In this document: positions 41,568 to 51,007 of the stretch, piece by piece
How positions within the stretch are numbered: position 1 is the first letter of the stretch
Layout: each line of letters starts with the position of its first letter
NCBI RefSeq assembly: GCF_000263715.2
Contig: NZ_CM001514.1
Location: 1,908,936 to 1,972,935, forward strand
Direction of reading: 5' to 3'
Origin: Pseudomonas synxantha BG33R
GTDB lineage: Bacteria; Pseudomonadota; Gammaproteobacteria; Pseudomonadales; Pseudomonadaceae
Length of the DNA: 64,000 nucleotides
Translations under genes and position numbers: made by a program
Notes under the pieces: model-generated
Seen by the model: the letters and a program-made list of their open reading frames with translations, nothing else
What the model was told of the DNA's origin: nothing
Databases searched by the model: none

Positions 41568-43310
41568 TCAGTCATAGACCGCTGGCGCGGCTGATCGGCG
41601 TCGACGCTGGTGGAGGGCAAGTCCCCAGGCAATCAGGCATAACAATAACGGCATCGTGGCGATCATCAGCCCTTTAAGGTATCGCTCGAAACGCTGCAAG
41701 GGCGCGTATGCCTGGGCTTTGAGTGTATGCAACTCGATGGGCAATTGCAGGCGCTCCCTGTTGAGTGCCTGCAACTGGGTGTTGGTATCCACGGCCTGTG
41801 TGACCAGGCGTGCGTGCCCTGGATTCAGCCTTTGCCATGCTTGCTCTGTGTGCTCGTGCCGTCGCTCCAGTTCAACCGCACTTTTGCGATAAGCCTGTGC
41901 GGCTTTTTCGCGCATGTGTTCGAGCCTGTGCAGTGGCTGGGTGATGACGCGAGGTCGGATGCGCCTGAGTATCTCCGGAACCGCCAGGTTATCCAGGGTA
42001 TTCAATACAAATTGCGCGTTGCCGTTGGGCTGAGCGTTGCTGACAGCGTACGCGAGCACATCAGTGTCGGCCACGACCACCACCTGGATCTGCTCGGCAT
42101 GTTGCATCCCCGGTGGCTGGCCCTTGAGGCCGTCGGGAAACACCGAATAAGCGGGGCCCTCAACGCGGGCGGCAATCACGTGGCGCTCTCCTGTCGTGGC
42201 GGTTTCATCGATGAGTGAGTCGAACGTGGTCGCAGAAGCAAAGCGCCCTGCATCCAGCAGCACGGACTGCCGGGAGCTCTGTAGCAAGGGGGTCAGCAGC
42301 GTACGATTTTTGTTGGACAGGGAGAGTGCGCCGCTGCTGGACACGGTCACGGCATCCAGGTTCCAGGTGCTCAGGTCTGTCGGGTTCATTGCCTGGCGTG
42401 GAAGTTCCAGCCTGGCCGGGTGCAGTACCTTTGGCATTCCGGGGCCGGGCGTAGCCGATGAGGCGTAAATATTATCGACCAACAGCTTGTCCGCTGGCAT
42501 TTGTATACCCCATGCAGTGAGCAGTGCATCCAGCCTGGCGTTGGTCGATATGGCTTGCGCAGCTATCTCGCTCACCGGGTCGATAAAGGCCATCAGCCTT
42601 GCGCCTCTCATTACCGCTTGCTCAATGGCATACAGAGCCTGCTCGGGCAGGGCGCCGGGCTGTACGACCATCAATGTACTTATCGATGACGGCACTTGAG
42701 CGATGGTCGATGCCAGTTCCACCACGTTGAATTGTTCGCGCATCTGCTCCAGTAGTTCGCCGGCAGGTTCGTGTAGCGCCAGTCCCGACAGCAGGCCGAT
42801 AGTGGGACGTTCAGGGTGCATGAGTTTGTGGAGCAGGTGGCTGATTTCATATTCAAGCAATGACTCATGCTCGGGACTGAACAGGTCAATGCGTTGCGCG
42901 CTATGGCCGGCACGGGTGCCAATGAGGCCTAGGAAACCTTGCGTGTCATCTAGGCCAAACAAACCAGCTTTGTAAGCGTCTTCTGAAAAAGGCGTTGGAT
43001 TGATGACATGTAGATTGATCATGCCGTTGGCCGCCTTTTCGACTTCCTTGAGCATGTCTTCAACGCGACGGCCGTAACGACTCACTGCCTGGCTCCGTTG
43101 AGGGGCATTGATGGCATTGAAGTAATACAGGTCCAATGGGTTTTCAAGTGTTGTCAGCAGTTGGCGCGTTGATGACGATAAGGTATGGATTTGTGTGTGT
43201 GAAAAGTCCCAGCGGATATTGGGTATTTTCGGTACCCAGACCAGATTGAATGCCAGAAACAGTAGCGATATGACAAGTAAGGTCATACCCGCACGAAGAG
43301 CGGATCCCAT
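41568..43310 (-). CDS. GldG-type ABC system auxiliary protein
   Basis: A 580-residue protein with an N-terminal transmembrane helix (about 8-27), a large extracytoplasmic domain and a C-terminal helix (about 550-572) ending in RRRRS. LDLYYFNAINAPQRSQAVSRYGRRVEDMLKEVEK and LLSGLALHEPAGE-type segments match the GldG/ABC_transp_aux family (gliding-motility-like and IFT52-like fold). A coiled-coil region is likely at about 470-540. It is the last gene of a three-gene minus-strand unit (15-bp gap to the permease). Its cargo is unknown; the name does not imply gliding here. Confidence 0.8.
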   Translation of the reverse strand: MGSALRAGMTLLVISLLFLAFNLVWVPKIPNIRWDFSHTQIHTLSSSTRQLLTTLENPLDLYYFNAINAPQRSQAVSRYGRRVEDMLKEVEKAANGMINLHVINPTPFSEDAYKAGLFGLDDTQGFLGLIGTRAGHSAQRIDLFSPEHESLLEYEISHLLHKLMHPERPTIGLLSGLALHEPAGELLEQMREQFNVVELASTIAQVPSSISTLMVVQPGALPEQALYAIEQAVMRGARLMAFIDPVSEIAAQAISTNARLDALLTAWGIQMPADKLLVDNIYASSATPGPGMPKVLHPARLELPRQAMNPTDLSTWNLDAVTVSSSGALSLSNKNRTLLTPLLQSSRQSVLLDAGRFASATTFDSLIDETATTGERHVIAARVEGPAYSVFPDGLKGQPPGMQHAEQIQVVVVADTDVLAYAVSNAQPNGNAQFVLNTLDNLAVPEILRRIRPRVITQPLHRLEHMREKAAQAYRKSAVELERRHEHTEQAWQRLNPGHARLVTQAVDTNTQLQALNRERLQLPIELHTLKAQAYAPLQRFERYLKGLMIATMPLLLCLIAWGLALHQRRRRSAAPAVYD

Positions 43311-43325
43311 CAGTGGCTTTCCTTC

Positions 43326-44051
43326 TCAGCTGTTCTTGTAGTTGAGTGTGATGGTCGTCGCAAAGAGAAAAGCCAGGATCATACTTATAAAGTAAAAGCC
43401 GTCATGCAGTGTCAGTTTGCCATTATCCATCGTGCTAAAGCGAGCAATAGGGTCAAGGGACATCAGGCTGTCGATAATCCAAATGGGTGTCTGGCTATCA
43501 AGTGCATCCAGCATTGAGGAAAGCGCGCTGGCAATCAGCAATAAGCCCAGTGTGAGCAGGAAAATAATGATGCGTTGCTTGGCAAGTACACAGATGAAGC
43601 AGCCCACCGAGAGATAACTTCCGGCCAGCAACCAACTGGCCAGGAATTGTGACGCGATAACGGCATTATCCGGTGTGCCCAGATAGTTGGCCGCGATCAC
43701 CAAAGGGAAATTAAACATTAAGGCAATGGCGCAGACGGTCCAGCCTGCGATGAATTTTCCGACCACCTGTTCAGTGGCGGTGACAGGCAAGGATTTCAGC
43801 GTGTCGCAAAAGCTGCTGTTGTATTCATCCGACCACAACTGCGTCGATAAAATGGGGACCAACAATAGATAGAGCCAGGGGTGCAGTTCGAAGAAAACCT
43901 GCAAATCGCTGCTGTTTCGCTCCATCCAGTGCTGGGTGTCCAATCCCAATGTCGCACACAGCACGAGGAAAACCGCCACACTCAGGTAAGTGCTTGGTGA
44001 GCAGGCATAACTGGCGAGTTGACGCTTGAAAATAACAGGTAGCAGTCTCAA
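43326..44051 (-). CDS. ABC-2 type permease of the GldG-like system (GldF-like)
   Basis: A 241-residue permease with six hydrophobic helices. The region WSDEYNSSFCDTLKSLPVTATEQVVGKF is the coupling-helix motif typical of ABC-2/GldF permeases (E-x-x-x-G/S-T-x-x-L-L...P). It overlaps the ATPase stop by four bases (ATGA), so the two are co-translated. With one half-size permease, a dimer would form the pore. Confidence 0.85.
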   Translation of the reverse strand: MRLLPVIFKRQLASYACSPSTYLSVAVFLVLCATLGLDTQHWMERNSSDLQVFFELHPWLYLLLVPILSTQLWSDEYNSSFCDTLKSLPVTATEQVVGKFIAGWTVCAIALMFNFPLVIAANYLGTPDNAVIASQFLASWLLAGSYLSVGCFICVLAKQRIIIFLLTLGLLLIASALSSMLDALDSQTPIWIIDSLMSLDPIARFSTMDNGKLTLHDGFYFISMILAFLFATTITLNYKNS

Positions 44052-44974
44052 GCAGGTATCTCCTGGCTCAGATGGTGAACGACATCGCCCAGGCGACCCG
44101 GCTCCAGGCTCAAAGACGTTATGTTCCAGCCGCGATGTGCGATAAGCGCGTTAATCGAGGGGAAGATGGAGTGCCCGGGCATGGCCAGGACAGTCACCTT
44201 GCCCTGTGCATGTTGGTCCTCCTCGATGCCCGCGACGCCGGGTAATACGGCAAGTGCGAGTAAATCCAACGGGCTGTCTGATGCCAGGGTCACCGCCTGG
44301 AAATGCCGGGAACTGCGCTGCAGATCCGCCAGCGAAGCATCGGCGGCCAGGCGGCCACCGGCGATGACCAGGGCGCGGGTGCACATGTCCGTCAGTTCGT
44401 GGTACTGGCGGGAGGCGATAATGACCGTCATGTCCTCGGTCAGGGACTTGATAAGTGCGCTGAACTTGAGCCGTTGATCAGGGCATAGCCCTTGCGTGGG
44501 TTCATCGAGCAGGAGCAGGCTTGGGGAGTGGACTAAAGCCTGGGCCAATGCAACCCTGCGCTTCAAATCAGGGGACAGTATGTCGGTGGGGCAGTCGAGC
44601 ACGGGCATCAGGTCCAGCCGTGCGGCTACCTGCTCTACCTGGCTACGCTTTTCCAGGCCCCTCAAACCACGAATGGCCGCAATAAAATCAAGCATGTTTT
44701 TGACCGACATTCTATGGTGGGTGAGTCCGCCCTGAAGTTGATAGCCAATGGCTTTTTTGGCTTGAAGTGAATGAGTTTGGGTATTGAACCCCAGAATATT
44801 GATTTGCCCAGAAGTCGGTTTGATCGTACCGGCGATCAAGTTCAATAAGGTCGTTTTCCCTGCGCCACTTTCTCCCAACAGGCCCACGCATTCCTGATGC
44901 TGCGCACTGAAGGAAATATTGGTAATTGCGCTTGTTCTGCCCAGCTGTTTTGTTAAGTTGCTTATCTCGATCAT
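44048..44974 (-). CDS. ABC transporter ATP-binding protein with degenerate motifs
   Basis: A 308-residue ATPase with an extra C-terminal domain (about 215-308), as in GldA/NosF-type proteins. Walker A GESGAGKTT (about 36-44), Q-loop YQLQGG, Walker B LLLLDEPTQGL are intact. The signature is LSPDLKRR where LSGGQ is usual, and the H-loop reads IIASRQ where a His follows S-T, so His is replaced by Gln. Hydrolysis may be slow or regulated. It is the first gene of the trio; its start lies 238 bp from the divergent coiled-coil gene. Confidence 0.85.
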   Translation of the reverse strand: MIEISNLTKQLGRTSAITNISFSAQHQECVGLLGESGAGKTTLLNLIAGTIKPTSGQINILGFNTQTHSLQAKKAIGYQLQGGLTHHRMSVKNMLDFIAAIRGLRGLEKRSQVEQVAARLDLMPVLDCPTDILSPDLKRRVALAQALVHSPSLLLLDEPTQGLCPDQRLKFSALIKSLTEDMTVIIASRQYHELTDMCTRALVIAGGRLAADASLADLQRSSRHFQAVTLASDSPLDLLALAVLPGVAGIEEDQHAQGKVTVLAMPGHSIFPSINALIAHRGWNITSLSLEPGRLGDVVHHLSQEIPA

Positions 44975-45212
44975 GTCGTTACCGAATAAGTGTTCGGGGC
45001 GTGTGCGAAGCGGCGCTTTATAGGGAAGGGCCTTAAAAAGAGTACGTTCATTAGTTGTGGTTGGGAACGCACGGCGCGACTTATAAGAAGAATCCTACGT
45101 TCGGCTCGATAATTCGCTGAAACAATTGTTTTGTTTGGAGGGCTTATTAATGTTCGGATGTTTATCTGATGTTTATATAAGGTTTTCTCTTTTGTAACGA
45201 GGCCTGATCGCC

Positions 45213-46211
45213 ATGATGCTTCTACGTACTCTTGTTCTTGAGCGCAGCGATGCGCAGGCACCTGTAAACGGTGCGTTGCTCTGTGGGTTTGCTGTCGCCC
45301 AAACGGCTTCGAACTTTCTTGTGTATAGCCTCGATGAAGAAGCCGAACCTGGTCATTCCAGGGTCTACATCGCGGTTCTGCGTAAAAAGCTTGAACGCTA
45401 CTTCCTGGGCGGCGTTGATTCGAAGGAGGATTTGCAGGTGGCGATGCAGGTCTTCAAGCAGGTTCTGACGCTGGCGGCGGCACCAGGCTCCAAGGCGATA
45501 CCGGCTGCCGAGCCCCAGGTTCCGTTCCATTTCATTGACCTGAAGGGGTGCAGGTTGCCGCCTGCCCGACCCGAGGATCACCACTCAGTGATCATCAAGA
45601 AAGCGTTGGTGATGAAGGTGATTACCCTGGGTATGTCAGCCCCTGCGCTGCCTGCCATCGAAAGTAGTACGGTGATCGTGCCGTCGATCCGCTTCTCATC
45701 GCAAATGGTTGCACCGCCACGCAACCCAACCCCACCCAGGATTGCGCCACAGCCTGTGGTGGAAGATATCGTGGAAGAACCGGTGCCATCGTTTGTGCAG
45801 ATGCCGGAGGCGCCCGCTGAGGCAGTTAAGGTGCCTTTTCAGGTTGAACAGCCTGAAGTCCCACCGTTTGAGGAGCCTGCGCCGCTGGAGCAAGAGTCTT
45901 TGCTTGAGATGGACAGCACCCTGAGCAATCTCGCCAAGGTCGCCCAGGAGCTGACGCAAAAAAAACGCGCTGTCCTCGAAAAGGAAGAGCAACTTGAGCA
46001 CTGGCAGATACGGCTGCAAGAGCAGCAAAGCCAATTGGACGAAAAACACCAAGAGCTGGAGCAGCGTCATGCTCAACTGCAGGATCAGCAATCAGAGGTC
46101 AACCAAAAGGCGGAAAAGCTGGCGATGATGATGTCGCAGTTGTCAGGAGTGCGCCAGCATCTGCACGGGACGCTCTTTGGCCTGGACCAGGTCCTGGATG
46201 GCCAGGGATAA
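45213..46211 (+). CDS. hypothetical protein with C-terminal coiled coil
   Basis: A 332-residue cytoplasmic protein I do not recognise. It has a globular N-terminal part (about 1-130), a Pro/Glu-rich linker (about 150-235: PPRNPTPPRIAPQ, EEPVPSFVQMPEAP, EVPPFEEPAPLEQE) and a long coiled coil (about 240-310) dense in Q/E/K/L heptads (LEKEEQLEHWQIRLQEQQ). It could be a scaffold or a tether. It diverges from the GldG-like ABC operon and may share its control region; no functional link is shown. RBS AACGAGG. Confidence 0.75.
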   Translation: MMLLRTLVLERSDAQAPVNGALLCGFAVAQTASNFLVYSLDEEAEPGHSRVYIAVLRKKLERYFLGGVDSKEDLQVAMQVFKQVLTLAAAPGSKAIPAAEPQVPFHFIDLKGCRLPPARPEDHHSVIIKKALVMKVITLGMSAPALPAIESSTVIVPSIRFSSQMVAPPRNPTPPRIAPQPVVEDIVEEPVPSFVQMPEAPAEAVKVPFQVEQPEVPPFEEPAPLEQESLLEMDSTLSNLAKVAQELTQKKRAVLEKEEQLEHWQIRLQEQQSQLDEKHQELEQRHAQLQDQQSEVNQKAEKLAMMMSQLSGVRQHLHGTLFGLDQVLDGQG

Positions 46212-46323
46212 GCCGATGGGCTCGCCGCCCAGGTTCATTTATCATCACCCCCAGCCAGCCAACGCCTGGGCATGATGCCTGGCGTATTTGGCACCATTGG
46301 ACACTGCCTGGGGATGCAAGCGT

Positions 46324-46803
46324 TTGAGTACCAAGCTGATTACCAAAGAAGGCCATGAAGCGCTTAAAAAAGAGTTGGATTACCTGTGGCGGGAAAAGCG
46401 TCCGGACACCACGCGCAAAGTGACTTGGGCGGCCTCGCTGGGCGATCGCAGTGAAAACGCGGACTACCAGTACAACAAGAAACTGCTGCGGGAGATCGAC
46501 CGGCGGGTGCGCTACCTGCGTAAACGCCTGGAAGATATGCGCGTGGTGGAATACATGCCCGAGCAGGAGGGCAAGGTGTTTTTCGGCGCATGGGTCGAAA
46601 TCGAAAACGAACAGGGTGACACCAAGCGTTTTCGTATCGTGGGTTATGACGAGATTTATGACCGAATGGATTACATCTCCATCGACTCACCCATGGCACG
46701 GGCCCTGCTGCGCAAGGAGGTGGACGATGAGGCAATCGTGCACACCCCAGGCGGCGAGGTGTGCTGGTGGATCACCAAGATTGAATATGTGAAGCAGGCA
46801 TAA
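46324..46803 (+). CDS. greB: transcription elongation factor GreB
   Basis: A 159-residue factor that stimulates RNA cleavage by backtracked RNA polymerase. The N-terminal coiled coil has GHEALKKELDYLWREKRPD and GDRSENADYQYNKK with the two catalytic acidic residues at the tip (E and D in SENAD); the C-terminal FKBP-like domain follows (about 85-158). The start is a TTG at 46324, which yields LSTKLITKEGHEAL, the normal N-terminus; the frame extends to 46288. The strong stem after the stop ends the transcript. Confidence 0.93.
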   Translation: MSTKLITKEGHEALKKELDYLWREKRPDTTRKVTWAASLGDRSENADYQYNKKLLREIDRRVRYLRKRLEDMRVVEYMPEQEGKVFFGAWVEIENEQGDTKRFRIVGYDEIYDRMDYISIDSPMARALLRKEVDDEAIVHTPGGEVCWWITKIEYVKQA

Positions 46804-46833
46804 TGGCCCGTGCTTTGAACCGAGCACGGGCCA
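46804..46833. terminator. bidirectional hairpin between greB and ybbP
   Basis: TGGCCCGTGCT pairs perfectly with AGCACGGGCCA around an eight-base loop directly after the greB stop and eight bases before the convergent ybbP-like stop. There is no strong U-tract on either side. Confidence 0.65.
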
Positions 46834-46841
46834 GCCAGGTC

Positions 46842-49352
46842 TCAGCCTTCGCGCAATACGGTCAGCGGGCTGGCATTCAGTGCGCGACGCGTGCCGAATA
46901 CCCCGGCAGCGCCGATCAGCACGGCCCCGATCACGGGTAGCAGTAGCAGCCACGGGTGGGGATGCCACGCCAGGTCAAAGGCGTAGCGGTACAGCACCCA
47001 CGTCACCAGTTCGGTGCCCAATGCCGCAAGCAGGCCACTGACGGCACCCAGCAGGCCGAACTCGATGCGTCGCGCCTTGATCAGCAATTTGCGCTCGGCA
47101 CCCAGGGCTCGCAGCAAGGCTCCCTGGCGGATGCGTTCGTCCAGAGTGGCCTGCAAGCCGGAGAACAACACCGCCATCCCCGCCGCCAACACAAACAACA
47201 GCACGTACTCCACCGCCAGGGTCACTTGGGCGAGGATGCTGCGCAACTGCTCCAGCAACGCCTCGACCTGCAGGATAGTGACAGCCGGGAAGGCCCGTGA
47301 AAGATCGACGATCTGTTGGTCGTGACCGGGTGCCAGGTAGAAGCTGGTCAGGTAGGTCGCGGGTAAGTCTTTCAAGGTGCCGGGCTGGAAGATCATGAAG
47401 AAGTTAGGCTGGAAATTATCCCAGTTGATGGTCCGCAGGCTGGTGACCCGTGCCTCGCGGTTTTCCCCGCCGATGGTGAACAGCAAATGGTCGTTGAGCT
47501 TGAGTTTCAGGCTCTCGGCCACCTTGGCTTCCACCGACACGCCAGGAATCTCATCGCTTGGTTGCGCCGACCACCAGGCGCCCGCCGTCAGGGCGTTACC
47601 CGGAGGCAAATCGGCAGCCCAGGTCAGGCTCAGGTCGCGTTGAATGGCACGGTCGCCACTGGAGTCCTTGCTGACAATCTCTTGCACGGGTTCGCCGTTG
47701 ATGCTGATCAATCGCCCCGGCACTACCGGATACAACGGTGCCGCTTGCGCTTGTACTTCCAGGAGGCGGGCGCCAAAGGCGTCCTTGTCGGCCGGCAGGA
47801 TATTCAATGCGAAATAGTTGGGCGCGTCTTTGGGCAGTTGATTTTGCCAGGTGTCGAGCAATTCGCCCCGCAACAGCGCGATCAATCCCATGGACAGCAG
47901 AATCAGGCCAAAGGCCAGGGATTGGCCTGCCGCCGCCAGCGGGTGGCGCAGCAATTGGCCCAGGCCCAGGCGCCAGGGCAAGGAGGCGCGAGCCAATAGG
48001 CGTCGCAGGCTTTGCAACATCAGCAGCAACAAGCCGCCAAGGATCAATGCCGCGACCACGCCGCCGCCCAGCAAAGCGAAGGTCAATACCAGGTCCAGGC
48101 TCAGGCGCCACATGATCAGGCCCAAGGCAAACAGCGCCGCGCCGTAGACCATCCAGGTGCTTGAGGGGATGGGCAGCAAATCGCGGCGCAATACCCGCAG
48201 CGGCGGTACGCGCCCCAGCGCCGCCAATGGTGGGAGGGCGAAGCCTGCGAGGGCGACCAGCCCGGTGCCGATCCCCGCGACGGCCGGCAGCAATCCGCCC
48301 GGCGGCACATCGGCGGGCAGCAGGTCGTGCAGGAAATAGAACAATCCAAATTGCGCCAGCCAGCCGAGCAGGGCGCCGACCAGGCTTGCCAGCAAGCCCA
48401 GTACGCTCAGTTGCAGGCTGAACAGCAACATGGCTTCACGTCGTGACAATCCCAGGCAGCGCAACAACGCGCTGGCATCGAAACGACGACTGGCGAAGCG
48501 GTTGGCCGACAGTGCCACGGCCACGCCGGCCAGCAGCACCGCCACCAGGCTGGCCATGTTCAGGTAGCGCTCGGCCTTGCCCAGGGCGCCGCCGATCTGC
48601 TGGTTGCCATCGCGCGAATCCTGCAGTCGCTGGTTCGCAGCGAGGCCCGGCTTGATCAGGTCGCGATAGGTTTGCAGCGCCTTGCTGCCTTGCGGGGCAC
48701 GCCACAGTTCGCGGTAACTCACACGGCTGCCTGGCTGGACTACACCGGTGGCGTCCAGGTCGGTCAGGTTGATCATCACCCTGGGCGTGAGGCTGTAGAA
48801 GTTGCCGGCCCGGTCGGGCTCATACGTCAGGATACGCGCCAGGCGCAGGGTCTTCATGCCGACGTCGATGCTGTCGCCGACTTTCAGGTCCAGCGCAGTC
48901 AGCAGCCTTGCTTCCACCCAGGCTTCACCGGGTTTGGGGCCGCCGCCCGGCGTTTGCGTACCGAAGGGTTCGGCGCTGCTTTTCAACTCGCCGCGCAAGG
49001 GGTACTGCTCGTTGACGGCCTTGATACTGGAAAGCTGAATGCCATTGTCCGTGGCGATAACGCTGGAGAACTCCACGATGCGGGCGTGATCCAGGCCCAG
49101 TTCGGCCCCGGACCTGATTTGCTCGGGGCGGGCAGGTGAGCTGCCTTCGAGCACCAGGTCGGCGCCGAGGAACTCGGTGGCACGCAACAGCATGGCGCCG
49201 TTGAGGCGCGCGCCGAAGTAGCCGATGGCGGTGCTGGCCGCCACGGCCACCAGCAGGGCAAAGAACAGCACGCGCAGTTCACCTGCGCGGGCGTCGCGCA
49301 GTAACTGGCGCATGGCAAGGCTGAACAGGCGCAACAGCGGCAAACGTGCCAT
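46842..49352 (-). CDS. ybbP: ABC transporter permease (YbbP-like, FtsX domains)
   Basis: An 836-residue inner-membrane permease of the MacB/LolC class in the long YbbP form. It has an N-terminal helix (about 22-42) after RQLLRDARAGELRVL, a large periplasmic region, a first FtsX block (about 260-400), a central pair of helices, a second periplasmic region and a final FtsX block (about 700-830) with RIRQGALLRALGAERKLL. It pairs with the ATPase gene whose stop overlaps its ATG. Its role in E. coli is uncertain; release of an outer-membrane-directed lipid or protein is possible. Confidence 0.88.
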   Translation of the reverse strand: MARLPLLRLFSLAMRQLLRDARAGELRVLFFALLVAVAASTAIGYFGARLNGAMLLRATEFLGADLVLEGSSPARPEQIRSGAELGLDHARIVEFSSVIATDNGIQLSSIKAVNEQYPLRGELKSSAEPFGTQTPGGGPKPGEAWVEARLLTALDLKVGDSIDVGMKTLRLARILTYEPDRAGNFYSLTPRVMINLTDLDATGVVQPGSRVSYRELWRAPQGSKALQTYRDLIKPGLAANQRLQDSRDGNQQIGGALGKAERYLNMASLVAVLLAGVAVALSANRFASRRFDASALLRCLGLSRREAMLLFSLQLSVLGLLASLVGALLGWLAQFGLFYFLHDLLPADVPPGGLLPAVAGIGTGLVALAGFALPPLAALGRVPPLRVLRRDLLPIPSSTWMVYGAALFALGLIMWRLSLDLVLTFALLGGGVVAALILGGLLLLMLQSLRRLLARASLPWRLGLGQLLRHPLAAAGQSLAFGLILLSMGLIALLRGELLDTWQNQLPKDAPNYFALNILPADKDAFGARLLEVQAQAAPLYPVVPGRLISINGEPVQEIVSKDSSGDRAIQRDLSLTWAADLPPGNALTAGAWWSAQPSDEIPGVSVEAKVAESLKLKLNDHLLFTIGGENREARVTSLRTINWDNFQPNFFMIFQPGTLKDLPATYLTSFYLAPGHDQQIVDLSRAFPAVTILQVEALLEQLRSILAQVTLAVEYVLLFVLAAGMAVLFSGLQATLDERIRQGALLRALGAERKLLIKARRIEFGLLGAVSGLLAALGTELVTWVLYRYAFDLAWHPHPWLLLLPVIGAVLIGAAGVFGTRRALNASPLTVLREG

Positions 49353-50035
49353 CAAGGCTCCAGGGGCGCGACCATCAGGCCGGCTTCAAGGCGGATCAGG
49401 CGTCGGCAACGGTGGGCCAGGCGCTCGTCATGGGTGACCAGTACCAGGGTCGTGCCGCTCTCTTTATTGAGCTCGAACAGCAGGTCGCTGATGCGCTCGC
49501 CGGTATGGCTGTCGAGGTTGCCGGTGGGTTCGTCGGCAAACAGCACGTCCGGTTCGGCGGCAAACGCGCGGGCAATGGCGACCCGTTGCTGCTCGCCACC
49601 GGACAGTTGGCGCGGCGAGTGGGTCAGGCGCTGGCCCAGGCCCACGCGTTCCAACAGATGCCGGGCGCGTTCGCGGGCGTCCTTGCGGCCGTCCAGTTCC
49701 AGCGGCAGCATCACGTTTTCCAGTGCATTGAGGCTGTCGAGCAGTTGGAAGGATTGAAAGACGAAACCCACATGTTCGGCACGGATGCGTGCACGCTGGT
49801 CTTCGTCGAGGGTGCTCAAGGCTTGCCCGGCCAGGGTGACTTCGCCGCTGCTGGGCAGGTCGAGGCCGGCCAGCAGGCCCAGCAGGGTGGATTTGCCGGA
49901 ACCGGAGCTGCCGACGATAGCCAGGCTATCGCCCTTGTTCAGTTCCAGGCTCAGTTCGTGCAGGATAGTCAGTTCACCTTCCGCGCTGGGAACCACTTTG
50001 CTAAGGTTTCGCGCGGTGAGAATGCTTGCGCCCAT
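49352..50035 (-). CDS. ybbA: ABC transporter ATP-binding protein (YbbA-like)
   Basis: A 227-residue MacB/LolD-type ATPase: Walker A GSSGSGKST (about 42-50), Q-loop FQSFQL, signature LSGGEQQRVAIARA, Walker B VLFADEPTGNLD, H-loop VTHD. The ATG at 50035 lies 10 bp from the divergent tesA ATG; longer frames run antisense through tesA and are not real. Its stop region shares one base with the ybbP start. ybbA-ybbP divergent from tesA is the same order as in E. coli. Confidence 0.93.
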   Translation of the reverse strand: MGASILTARNLSKVVPSAEGELTILHELSLELNKGDSLAIVGSSGSGKSTLLGLLAGLDLPSSGEVTLAGQALSTLDEDQRARIRAEHVGFVFQSFQLLDSLNALENVMLPLELDGRKDARERARHLLERVGLGQRLTHSPRQLSGGEQQRVAIARAFAAEPDVLFADEPTGNLDSHTGERISDLLFELNKESGTTLVLVTHDERLAHRCRRLIRLEAGLMVAPLEP

Positions 50036-50045
50036 GGAGAATCCG

Positions 50046-50651
50046 ATGCGAATGTGGTTTTTGAGTGCTGGCCTGGCCTTGATGTGCATGGCCCAGAACG
50101 CAGCGGCGGGTACAGTCCTGATCGTTGGCGATAGTATCAGTGCCGGTTTCGGCCTGGATACCCGCAAAGGGTGGGTTGCTCTGCTGGAACAACGGCTCAA
50201 GCAGGAGGGTTTTGACGACAAAGTGGTCAACGCATCCCTCAGTGGCGACACCAGTGCGGGTGGCCTCGCACGCCTGCCTGCGGCGCTTGCAGAGCATAAG
50301 CCTGACGTAGTGGTTATCGAACTTGGGGGCAATGATGGCTTGCGCGGGCAACCGCCGGCGCAATTGAAACAAAATCTTGCGTCGATGATTGACCAGTCCA
50401 AGGCTGGCGGTGCCAAGGTGCTGCTGCTGGGTATGCAGTTGCCACCCAATTACGGGCCGCGATACACCACTGCGTTTGCCGAAGTCTATGGTGTGTTGGC
50501 CAAGGAAAAAAACGTTCCGCTGGTACCGTTTTTCCTCGAAGGCGTGGGCGGTCATCCAGAGTTGATGCAGGCTGATCAACTGCACCCGGCGGTCGCAGCG
50601 CAAGGCAAGTTGCTGGAAAATGTCTGGCCGACGCTAAAACCGCTGCTATGA
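50046..50651 (+). CDS. tesA: arylesterase / lysophospholipase / thioesterase I
   Basis: A 201-residue periplasmic SGNH hydrolase. Signal peptide residues 1-21 (LSAGLALMCMAQNAAA), block I GDSISAGFG with the nucleophile Ser at about 31, block III GGNDGLRG, block V DQLHPAVAAQG with the catalytic Asp/His. The ATG at 50046 follows GGAGA. It hydrolyses acyl esters and thioesters. The short divergent gap to ybbA means its promoter must lie inside the ybbA coding sequence. Confidence 0.93.
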   Translation: MRMWFLSAGLALMCMAQNAAAGTVLIVGDSISAGFGLDTRKGWVALLEQRLKQEGFDDKVVNASLSGDTSAGGLARLPAALAEHKPDVVVIELGGNDGLRGQPPAQLKQNLASMIDQSKAGGAKVLLLGMQLPPNYGPRYTTAFAEVYGVLAKEKNVPLVPFFLEGVGGHPELMQADQLHPAVAAQGKLLENVWPTLKPLL

Positions 50652-50709
50652 CGCTTTTCTACCGGCAGGCTTTCGGCTAAGGTGGCGCCCCCCTGATCTG
50701 GAGCCCCCG

Positions 50710-51003
50710 ATGTCGCGCCCTGCCTGGTCCCTGTTTAACTACCAACTGATCGAGCCGGACGAGCAGCTGGATCTGTTCGCCTGCCAGGAAGTGCGGGTGC
50801 ATCTGGTGGCGCGTCAATTGGAGTTGGGCGGCTCGATCGACCGCACGCTCTGCGGCACTTTATTGCCGGCGCAGCCACGCTGGTCGTCGGTGAATCGCTC
50901 GATCTTCCAGGATCAGCGCCTGTGCCCGTTATGCCGGGCGATTCTCGAATCGCAAAAGCGCGGCACGCCGCCGATCTGGCCGGAGCTGCGGTTCGAGTTA
51001 TAG
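50710..51003 (+). CDS. conserved hypothetical protein with C-x-x-C
   Basis: A 97-residue cytoplasmic protein. It has the pair RLCPLCRAIL (about residue 77) and a further Cys in TLCGTLLPAQPRW, which together could bind a metal such as zinc. The central NRSIFQDQRLCPLC block looks conserved. I do not recognise the family. The gene stands alone, about 58 bp after tesA. Confidence 0.7.
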   Translation: MSRPAWSLFNYQLIEPDEQLDLFACQEVRVHLVARQLELGGSIDRTLCGTLLPAQPRWSSVNRSIFQDQRLCPLCRAILESQKRGTPPIWPELRFEL

Positions 51004-51007
51004 AAGC

